In this document: positions 1-6,318 of the stretch, piece after piece
Layout of the letters: each line of letters begins with the position of its first letter
Numbering within the stretch: the stretch's first letter is position 1
Assembly: GCA_018239845.1 (NCBI GenBank)
Contig: JAFEGO010000089.1
Location: forward strand, 1-52,544
Origin: Verrucomicrobiota bacterium
Lineage (GTDB): Bacteria > Verrucomicrobiota > Verrucomicrobiia > Opitutales > Opitutaceae
Reading direction: 5' to 3'
Length of the DNA stretch: 52,544 bases
The notes under the pieces: model-generated
Databases searched by the model: none
What the model was told of the DNA's origin: nothing
Seen by the model: the letters and a program-made list of their open reading frames with translations, nothing else
Made by a program: the position numbers and the translations under genes

Positions 1-1694
1 CCGGCGATCGCGTCGCGCGGGTGCAGCACGGGGGGCTCGCCGCGGACGTTGTAGGAGGTGTTGACGAGGACCGGGCAGCCGGTCTGCGCGGCGAAGGCGG
101 CGAGCAGCGCGTGCAAAAACGGGTTGGTCGCGACGTCCACCGTCTGCACGCGGGCGGAAAAATCGACATGCGTCACCGCCGGAATGGTGGAGCGGACGGC
201 GCGGGCCCGCTCGGCGAGGCTGGCCGGGGCCGGGGCCTCGATCCGGTGCCGGGGCTGCACCGGCGCGGTGAAGAGCATGTAGGGAGATTCCTGAGACAGA
301 TCGAACCAGTCCGCCGCCTGCTCCGCGAGTACGATGGGGGCGAAGGGGCGGAAGGACTCGCGGAACTTGATCTTGAGATTGAGCCGGCGCTGCATCTCGG
401 GCGAGCGCGCGTCGGCGAGGATCGAGCGGTTGCCCAGCGCGCGGGGACCGAACTCGGCGCGGCCTTGGAAAAAACCCACGACATCGCCGGCCTCGAGGCG
501 CTGCACCGTGCGCGCGAGCAGGGCGGTCTGGTCGAGCCGCCGGACCGGCAGGCCCTGGCGCGTGAGCTCGGCCGCGATCTCACCGTCGTCGTATTCAGGC
601 CCGAGAAAGGAGCCCTGCATGGCGTCGTCGCGGCCGTTGGCCGTGCGTGCACCGCCGCGGCCGTGGTGGAACGCCAGCGCGGCACCGAGCGCGCCGCCGG
701 CGTCGCCCGCGGCGGGCTGGACCCAGATTTTGTCAAAGAGGCCGGTGCGCAGGAGGCGGGCGTTGGCCACGCAGTTGAGCGCGACGCCGCCGGCGAGGCA
801 GAGGTTTTTCTCGCCGGTCTCGGCCTGGAGGGTCTTGGCGAGTTTCAGGATGATCTCCTCGGTGACCTCCTGGATCGAGCGGGCGATGTCGCAGTAGAAC
901 TGGGTCGTGGGCGCATCGTAGCCGCGGGCGGGCGCGCCGAACAGCTGGTCGAACTTCGCGTTGGTCATGGCCTGGCCCTCGAGGAAACCGAAGTAGCCGA
1001 GGTTGAGACGGAAGGAGCCGTCGGGCTTGAGGTCGAGCAGCGTGCCGCGGATTTTTTCAACGTAGAGCGGCTCGCCGTAGGGAGCGAGGCCCATGAGCTT
1101 GTACTCGCCGGAGTTGACGCGGAAACCGCAGTAGTACGTGAAAGCCGAATACAGCAGGCCGAGCGAATGGGGGAAGCGCTGCTCGCGCAGGAGCTCGAGC
1201 TGGTTGCCCTGGCCGCGGCCGAGCGTGGTCGTGGCCCACTCCCCCACTCCGTCGAGCGTGAGGATGGCGGCGCGATCGAAGGGCGACGGGAAAAACGCGC
1301 TGGCCGCGTGCGCCTCGTGGTGGCCCGCGAAATGGACCGGCACGTCGCGCACGCCGAGTTTTTCCAGCTCCTCCTCGATGACGGAGGGGAGCCAGAGCTT
1401 GGTCTGCAGCCAGTCGGGGATGGCGGCGGCGAACGCACGGAAGCCCCGGGGGGCGACGGCGATCGCGGTCGTCAGGATGCGCTCGAACTTCAGGAGCGGT
1501 TTTTCGTAATAGACAACCGCGTCGGGCGGACCGCCGGCGCGGGCGAGGCACCACTGCGCGGCGTGCCGGGGGAAGCGGGAGTCGTGCTTCACGCGGCTGA
1601 AGCGCTCCTCCTGCACGGCGGCGACGATGCGCCCGTCCTCCAGCAGCGCGGCGGCCGAGTCGTGATAGTAGGCGCTGATACCGAGGATGCGCAT
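1..1694 (-). CDS. Carbamoyltransferase, NodU/CmcH/TobZ family (3' end outside window)
   Basis: The protein opens with MRILGISAYYHDSAA, the typical start of O-carbamoyltransferases that move a carbamoyl group from carbamoyl phosphate through an adenylate intermediate to a hydroxyl acceptor. About 564 residues are visible. The N-terminal Kae1-like half carries the metal-binding histidine cluster HFAGHHEAHAASAFFPSPF. The middle has LAGGVALNCVANARLL, and the C-terminal part has FGPRALGNRSILADAR and VNTSYNVRGEPPVLHPRDA, close to the usual end of the family at about 570-610 residues, so only the tail is missing. The start ATG lies 4 nt after the stop of the SxtJ-like gene, so the two are co-transcribed. 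Family and reaction type are secure; the acceptor cannot be read from sequence. Confidence 0.93.
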   Translation of the reverse strand, partial: MRILGISAYYHDSAAALLEDGRIVAAVQEERFSRVKHDSRFPRHAAQWCLARAGGPPDAVVYYEKPLLKFERILTTAIAVAPRGFRAFAAAIPDWLQTKLWLPSVIEEELEKLGVRDVPVHFAGHHEAHAASAFFPSPFDRAAILTLDGVGEWATTTLGRGQGNQLELLREQRFPHSLGLLYSAFTYYCGFRVNSGEYKLMGLAPYGEPLYVEKIRGTLLDLKPDGSFRLNLGYFGFLEGQAMTNAKFDQLFGAPARGYDAPTTQFYCDIARSIQEVTEEIILKLAKTLQAETGEKNLCLAGGVALNCVANARLLRTGLFDKIWVQPAAGDAGGALGAALAFHHGRGGARTANGRDDAMQGSFLGPEYDDGEIAAELTRQGLPVRRLDQTALLARTVQRLEAGDVVGFFQGRAEFGPRALGNRSILADARSPEMQRRLNLKIKFRESFRPFAPIVLAEQAADWFDLSQESPYMLFTAPVQPRHRIEAPAPASLAERARAVRSTIPAVTHVDFSARVQTVDVATNPFLHALLAAFAAQTGCPVLVNTSYNVRGEPPVLHPRDAIA

Positions 1695-1698
1695 GCGC

Positions 1699-2073
1699 TC
1701 AGAACTGCCGCTCGAAGCGGTTGGCCTCGGCCGGGGGCAGCGGGCGCAGGTAGGTGGGCTCCGCGGGGTTGAGCTTGAGCTCCAGCGGATCCGCGCCGCG
1801 CAGGCGGCGGATCAGGTGCATAGGGGTGAAGATCAGGATGAAGACCGCCGCGAGCAGCACCCAGCTGACGCCGAGGACCGTCCAGTGCGCGAGCTGGTCG
1901 AAGCCCTTCTGCACCGGGACATAGTGCCGGGGGGAGAGCCACGCGATCGCGGCGAAGACCAGGAAGGTGCCCGCGACCACGGCGGGCAACGTGTGTCTGG
2001 TTTTCAAATACACCAGCGACGCGACCACGACGGCGGCCGTGGTCTGGAGACGGGATTTGGTCGAGGCGTGCAT
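1699..2073 (-). CDS. SxtJ-like small membrane protein
   Basis: This 124-residue protein has about three hydrophobic segments (roughly residues 10-27, 30-48 and 67-88) and a conserved-looking C-terminal tail, PLELKLNPAEPTYLRPLPP. It resembles SxtJ, a small membrane protein of unknown role encoded beside the carbamoyltransferase SxtI in saxitoxin clusters and beside NodU-like carbamoyltransferases in many bacteria that make no toxin. Here it sits between an SGNH-like gene and the carbamoyltransferase with gaps of 30 and 4 nt. A role as membrane anchor or partner of the carbamoyltransferase is inferred from this linkage. Nothing in the gene suggests saxitoxin synthesis. Confidence 0.75.
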   Translation of the reverse strand: MHASTKSRLQTTAAVVVASLVYLKTRHTLPAVVAGTFLVFAAIAWLSPRHYVPVQKGFDQLAHWTVLGVSWVLLAAVFILIFTPMHLIRRLRGADPLELKLNPAEPTYLRPLPPAEANRFERQF

Positions 2074-2103
2074 GGTGGGCTGCGATCTAAAGCGGCAGGA
2101 CGG

Positions 2104-3384
2104 TTATTCGCCCTGCACGATGCGGTAGATCTCCGCGGCGACGATGCGGTAGCCCTGCTCGTTGAGATGGCAGCAGTCGTCGTTGTAGACGGTCTCGTCG
2201 GTGTGCGCGAAGATACCCGTGAGGTCGGTGAAATGGACGCCCGACTTTTGAAGGTCCTGGCCCGACTTTTGCAGATAGGGATAGCCGACCACGACCGCGT
2301 GGCGGAACGGGTGGTTCTCCGCGAAGGCCTGTTTCCGCTCCGCGGGATTCAGCGGCTTGGAGTTGGGGACGTACTGGTTGGGCTGCAGGAAGTGGAAGTA
2401 GCGGGCGCCGCTGGCCTTGCTGAGCGTGGCCATCTGGGCGGAGGCGTTGCGCCAGACCCCCGCGAGGTCGCGCAGGGTGTCGGCTTCGCTGACCATCGTG
2501 TAGGCCGGACCGCGCATCGTGTAGGACTTGCTCGCATCGGACTGCGCGGACGCGGCGCGGATGGCCTGCTCGGCCCGGTAGGCCTCGCCGGCCATCGCCT
2601 TGTCACGCAGGGTCCAGATCAGGCACAGGGTGGGGCTGAGGTAGAGGTGGCGTTGCAGGCAGGTGCGCGCGAGATCGGCTCGCCGCTCCTTGAGGTACTC
2701 AATGCGGCCGATCGCTCGGACGCTGGCCTGGCTAATGGTGTCGGCGGTGCGCCCCTCCCAGCCGCGGGGATAAAACGGATTCACATGGGCGGGGATGTTT
2801 TCCGCGAGGGGCAGCGCGACCTCGTTGAAACCATCAATGTTGATGACGAGGTCGAACTCGGCGCCGAGGGCCAGAAGGTAATTCAGCACCATCAGGTGCT
2901 GCGGCTGCTTGTAGCCGCCGGCGGAGAAATTCAGGAGGATAACCTCCTTGTGCAGCTGCGCGGCGTGGGCCTCGAACTCCCGCTTGAGCAGCAGGTACGC
3001 GCCGTTGGCGAACGAGCCGCCGAAGACCGCCACGACGAGCCGCCCCGGGGCGCGCCGGGTGATCGGGCTGGCCTTGCCGTCGAAGATGAAGCCGTAGTCG
3101 GAGACATCCCAAGCCGGGGGGGTGCGCGCCGGGTCGGCGACGAATCCAAAATACGGATGCAACACCTCGACGAAGTCGCCCCAACGGACCTCCGTGCGCC
3201 CGGAGACGCCTTCTCCACCGGCCACCGCGGCGCCGGCCGCGAGTTCCTTTTTGACCGAGGCGTAGGAGAAAACCGAGCGGTTGAGGGCGCTCAGGGCGGT
3301 GAACGAGACCAGCTCGCACGCGCCCCAGGTAAACAGGAGCAACGCGAACCAAAATAGAACTCGTTTGAGCGCAGCCGGCATCAT
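2104..3384 (-). CDS. Membrane-anchored SGNH hydrolase-like protein
   Basis: The 426-residue protein starts with a short cytoplasmic stretch and one hydrophobic anchor (about residues 9-30), placing the rest outside the membrane. The SGNH fold is suggested by a block I variant VAVFGGSFANG, with serine at about residue 124, and by a C-terminal block V, DDCCHLNEQGYRIVAAEI, holding the Asp-x-x-His pair. Block I has GGS rather than GDS. Such proteins are esterases or acyl-transfer enzymes for surface polysaccharides. It is the first gene of the cassette with the SxtJ-like protein and carbamoyltransferase, which suggests all three modify the same exported molecule. Two start methionines are adjacent; the upstream one is used. 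Confidence 0.72.
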   Translation of the reverse strand: MMPAALKRVLFWFALLLFTWGACELVSFTALSALNRSVFSYASVKKELAAGAAVAGGEGVSGRTEVRWGDFVEVLHPYFGFVADPARTPPAWDVSDYGFIFDGKASPITRRAPGRLVVAVFGGSFANGAYLLLKREFEAHAAQLHKEVILLNFSAGGYKQPQHLMVLNYLLALGAEFDLVINIDGFNEVALPLAENIPAHVNPFYPRGWEGRTADTISQASVRAIGRIEYLKERRADLARTCLQRHLYLSPTLCLIWTLRDKAMAGEAYRAEQAIRAASAQSDASKSYTMRGPAYTMVSEADTLRDLAGVWRNASAQMATLSKASGARYFHFLQPNQYVPNSKPLNPAERKQAFAENHPFRHAVVVGYPYLQKSGQDLQKSGVHFTDLTGIFAHTDETVYNDDCCHLNEQGYRIVAAEIYRIVQGE

Positions 3385-3444
3385 CGGCCAGTTTGGCCGG
3401 CGCTGAAAAACTTTATCAAGGCCAAACCGGGCGCGCGGCCCGCA

Positions 3445-4659
3445 TCAGAGCAGCCACTGGCCCGCGGCGGCCATCAGGGCCACCACCAGCCACGAGGGCG
3501 CGCGCCGCACCTCGAGCAACGCGAAGGCGAGCAGCAGCGCCGCGACATCGCGGGCGCCGGTGACGCCGCTGGTCCAGACGGGATTGTACAACGCGGCGAG
3601 CAGTACGCCGACGACCGCGGCATTGGCCCCGCGCAGGGCCGCCTGCGCCCACGCCCGGCCCCGCAGCAGCTGCCAGAACGGCAGCGCGCCGCCGATCAGC
3701 AGCCACGCCGGCAGGAAGAGCGCGAGCAGGCACCAGAGGCCGCCCAGCCAGGCGCCGGGTCCGCCGTGCATCACGGTGCCGAGGTAGGCCGCGAAGGTGA
3801 AGAGCGGACCGGGCACCGCCTGCGCCGCGCCATAGCCGGCGAGAAAGGCGTTGTCCGACACCCAGCCGGGAGGAACGACCTCCGCGCGCAGCAGCGGGAG
3901 AATCACGTGCCCGCCGCCAAACACGAGGGAGCCGGCCCGGTAGAAACTGTCGAACACGGCCAACGGGCGGCTACCCGTGGCCGTCGCGATCACCGGCAGC
4001 ACCACCAGCAACGCGGCAAAGACCACGAGTGCCCCAGCGGCCCAGCCATGATGCCGCGCAAGACCGCCCGGCGCCGGCACCGATACCACCTCCCGGCGGT
4101 AGAGCGCCCAGCCCGCCAGCGCGCCGAGGGCGATGAGCGCGACCTGCACAGCCGCCCCGGGCAACACGAGCATGAGCGCAGCCGAGAGCAGCGCCACGGC
4201 GAGACGCGCCCGGTCGGGGCAGAGTTTGCGCCCCATGGTCCAGACGGCCTGCGCCACGACCGCGACGGCGGCGAGCTTGAGCCCGTGCAGCCAGCCGGCG
4301 TGGGCCAGTCCGCCCAGCGCCGCCACGCCATAGGCGAAAAGGATCATCAGCACGGCGGAGGGCAGCGTGAAGCAGGCCGACGCCAGCAGGGCACCCGCCA
4401 GCCCGGCGCGATGCATCCCCAAAGCGAATACCAGCTGGCTGCTCGCCGGCCCGGGCAAAAACTGGCACATGGCGACGAGGTCCGCGTACGCCGCCTCCTC
4501 CAGCCACCGCCGGCGCGTGACAAATTCATCGTGCAGGTAGCTCAGGTGCGCAACCGGGCCGCCAAAGGAGATGCAGCCGAGCTTGAGAAAGGCGCCAGCG
4601 ACCTCGGCCAGCCGGCGAAACCTGCCCGCGCGGGGCGTTGAGGCGGAGCCGGGCGTCAT
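3445..4659 (-). CDS. chrA: Chromate transporter ChrA (CHR family, two-domain)
   Basis: About 404 residues with two homologous CHR halves. The first contains FLKLGCISFGGPVAHLSYL and CQFLPGPASSQLVFALG; the second contains FYRAGSLVFGGGHVILPLL and GYGAAQAVPGPLFTFAAYLG. This is the full-length arrangement of ChrA, an inner-membrane carrier that exports chromate. The chosen ATG at 4659 overlaps the stop of the upstream cytochrome-like gene by 4 nt (ATGA); an in-frame extension upstream runs through that gene and is rejected. It ends a three-gene unit padR / cytochrome-like / chrA, so a PadR repressor probably controls it. Chromate as the substrate is the family assignment and has not been shown here. 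Confidence 0.92.
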   Translation of the reverse strand: MTPGSASTPRAGRFRRLAEVAGAFLKLGCISFGGPVAHLSYLHDEFVTRRRWLEEAAYADLVAMCQFLPGPASSQLVFALGMHRAGLAGALLASACFTLPSAVLMILFAYGVAALGGLAHAGWLHGLKLAAVAVVAQAVWTMGRKLCPDRARLAVALLSAALMLVLPGAAVQVALIALGALAGWALYRREVVSVPAPGGLARHHGWAAGALVVFAALLVVLPVIATATGSRPLAVFDSFYRAGSLVFGGGHVILPLLRAEVVPPGWVSDNAFLAGYGAAQAVPGPLFTFAAYLGTVMHGGPGAWLGGLWCLLALFLPAWLLIGGALPFWQLLRGRAWAQAALRGANAAVVGVLLAALYNPVWTSGVTGARDVAALLLAFALLEVRRAPSWLVVALMAAAGQWLL

Positions 4660-5153
4660 GGCTTGGCGGCAGGGACGGCGAAGGACTGGTTCCAATGCAC
4701 CGGCGCGCCCGCCGGCACCGCGATCCGGATGAAGCCGTGTTGCGAGGCCGCATGGCACGCGTTGCAGGTGTTGACCATTGCTTGATAGCTGTGGCGGAAC
4801 TGCGCGGGATCACGCGCGGCCACGGCCTGGCCCACCGCCTCAACGGAGGGCGGGAGCATGGCAGAGAGGCGCCGGCTCACATCGATGCCATCGGCGGTGA
4901 CATGCGCGCGGACGATGCCCTCCTGCGTCTCGGCGATCTCGTCCCGGTAAAACCCGGCGAGCGTCCAGTTGCCCGCCTCGCCAGCGTACCAAAGCTTCTC
5001 CGCGTAGCGCTGCATGTAGCCCATGTTTTCGCCGAGGGGATATTCGCCTGCGGGGGTCGCGAGCTGTTTTTCAAGACGGTTGACGCGGCGCCAGAGGACA
5101 CCGTTCGCAGCAAACGAGATCGCGAGCAGGAGGAAGAAGAACGCAGCTTTCAT
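4656..5153 (-). CDS. Periplasmic single-heme cytochrome c-like protein
   Basis: A 165-residue protein with an N-terminal hydrophobic signal or anchor (residues 1-20), a short helix ending in RRVNRLEKQL, and a single heme c attachment motif CNACH (C130, C133, H134). The middle is helical and rich in Tyr and Trp, resembling four-helix cytochrome c'-like proteins. The axial methionine cannot be assigned with confidence. Its stop overlaps the chrA start by 4 nt, implying translational coupling, and padR ends 12 nt upstream. A role in electron transfer linked to oxyanion stress is inferred from context only. No close named family is recognised. Confidence 0.75.
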   Translation of the reverse strand: MKAAFFFLLLAISFAANGVLWRRVNRLEKQLATPAGEYPLGENMGYMQRYAEKLWYAGEAGNWTLAGFYRDEIAETQEGIVRAHVTADGIDVSRRLSAMLPPSVEAVGQAVAARDPAQFRHSYQAMVNTCNACHAASQHGFIRIAVPAGAPVHWNQSFAVPAAKP

Positions 5154-5165
5154 GGTGGGGAGAAA

Positions 5166-5501
5166 TCAGGAGCGGGCGGAGGTTTTCGCCGCGGGAAAGG
5201 CTTCGCGCAGGAGTTCGCGCAAACGGGCCTGCACCTCGTGCAGCGCCTTTTTCCCCGCAGGCGTCAGCCGGTAGCGGACGCCTTCGCCGGGATCGCGCAC
5301 GATGCGCAGCCAGCCGAGCCGGGTCAGCCGGGCGAGCATAGGATAAAGCGTCCCGGGGCTCACCCGGTAGCCATGCTCGCGCAGCTCCTCGAGCATCCAA
5401 TGCCCCTGGATGGGGGCCTCGCCCGCGTGATGCAGGATGTGCACCTTCCAGAGCGGCCGCAGGATCTCCCGCTCGACGTCGGCGTGCTTATTTACGGCCA
5501 T
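5166..5501 (-). CDS. PadR-family transcriptional repressor
   Basis: A 111-residue winged-helix regulator. The recognisable PadR core runs from ILHHAGEAPIQGHWMLEEL through YRVSPGTLYPMLARL (recognition helix and start of the wing) to GVRYRLTPAGKKAL, followed by a short C-terminal dimerisation helix. PadR proteins of this size usually repress their own operon and release DNA on binding a small ligand or after a redox change. A perfect palindrome lies directly in front of the start codon, supporting autoregulation. The genes downstream are the cytochrome-like protein and ChrA, so chromate or a related stress is the likely signal (inference). Confidence 0.92.
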   Translation of the reverse strand: MAVNKHADVEREILRPLWKVHILHHAGEAPIQGHWMLEELREHGYRVSPGTLYPMLARLTRLGWLRIVRDPGEGVRYRLTPAGKKALHEVQARLRELLREAFPAAKTSARS

Positions 5502-5503
5502 CG

Positions 5504-5520
5504 TTTACGGTGACCGTAAA
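5504..5520. promoter_or_regulatory. Perfect palindrome, probable PadR operator
   Basis: TTTACGGT-G-ACCGTAAA is an exact 8+1+8 inverted repeat ending 2 bp before the padR start codon. A further half-site, TTTACGG, lies at 5491-5497 inside the first codons. Occupancy would cover the leader and start codon, so it could block transcription or the ribosome site. No separate Shine-Dalgarno sequence is visible, and the message may be leaderless. Assignment to PadR rests on position and symmetry. Confidence 0.7.
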
Positions 5521-5544
5521 TTGATACCGTTGGCAAGCCCGGCG

Positions 5545-6306
5545 TCACCGGACCATCGTCACGCCCAGCGCGGCCGTGGTGGCGGACGGCCCGCCCGCCG
5601 AGCGGCCGAGCGACACCCCGACCGACCACGCCGGGGCGACCGCGAGCTGCGCGCCGGCCTGCACCTGCGTCGAACCCGGGCGGCCGGGGCGGTCCCACTC
5701 CACGGTGCGGGTGCATTCGGCGAAAACCATCAGCCGGGCGCTCACGTCGCGACGGACCGCAGCGCCGAGCACCATCCGGCGCGGCGGGGACTCCGCCACC
5801 GAGGCGCGCGGCGGCAGCTCCAGCCCGGCGTTCACGTCGAAGGAGGTTGCGCCCTGCCGGTGCGTGACCGCCGCGAGCCACAGTCCGCCCCACGGACGCC
5901 GACCCGCCGGGGAAGGCCCGATGGAACGCGTGCCGGTCGCGCTCAGCGTGCCGGAGCAGGCCGCCGTCTCGGTGCCGAAGCAAAGCGCCTTCAGTCCCAG
6001 CGTGACATCGTGCGCGCGGCGGTCCGGGCCGCGCTCGGTCCGCAGCCAGCCATAGCCGCCGGCCAGCGAAGCTTCCCAGCCCCGCCCGAGCCCCAGCGTC
6101 GCACTGCCATCGGCGCCCTGCTCTTCCGTCCCGGCGGCGGCATTATATTGCCACGCGGAAACGATCTCTGCCTGGCCCGGCGCACAGACAGCGGCATCGT
6201 CCACCGCCAGCGGGAACGCCGCCCGCGCGGGTCGGAGCGCGGTAAAAAAACCCGCGACCACGCCAACGACGCGCAACCCGGTCCTGATGATGACAACCGG
6301 CGACAT
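5545..6306 (-). CDS. Putative outer-membrane beta-barrel protein
   Basis: A 253-residue protein with a signal-peptide-like N-terminus (VVGVVAGFFTALRPARA) followed by a mature part of alternating polar and hydrophobic strands with Gly/Ala turns, for example ATLGLGRGWEASLAGGYGWL and TSFDVNAGLELPP. It ends in strands such as WSVGVSLGRSAGG. This pattern resembles small outer-membrane transport or sensor proteins of the 'putative MetA-pathway of phenol degradation' type. It starts 13 nt after the end of mgtA, so it is the last gene of the two-component / mgtA unit and may serve envelope metal handling (inference). No catalytic motif is seen. Confidence 0.6.
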   Translation of the reverse strand: MSPVVIIRTGLRVVGVVAGFFTALRPARAAFPLAVDDAAVCAPGQAEIVSAWQYNAAAGTEEQGADGSATLGLGRGWEASLAGGYGWLRTERGPDRRAHDVTLGLKALCFGTETAACSGTLSATGTRSIGPSPAGRRPWGGLWLAAVTHRQGATSFDVNAGLELPPRASVAESPPRRMVLGAAVRRDVSARLMVFAECTRTVEWDRPGRPGSTQVQAGAQLAVAPAWSVGVSLGRSAGGPSATTAALGVTMVR

Positions 6307-6318
6307 CGGCGGCTCCGT

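Noticed and set aside
1..3384. Part of a saxitoxin-type biosynthesis cluster
   Set aside because: Only the carbamoyltransferase and SxtJ-like pair are shared; this pair is common in bacteria that make no toxin, and no other sxt-like gene is seen.
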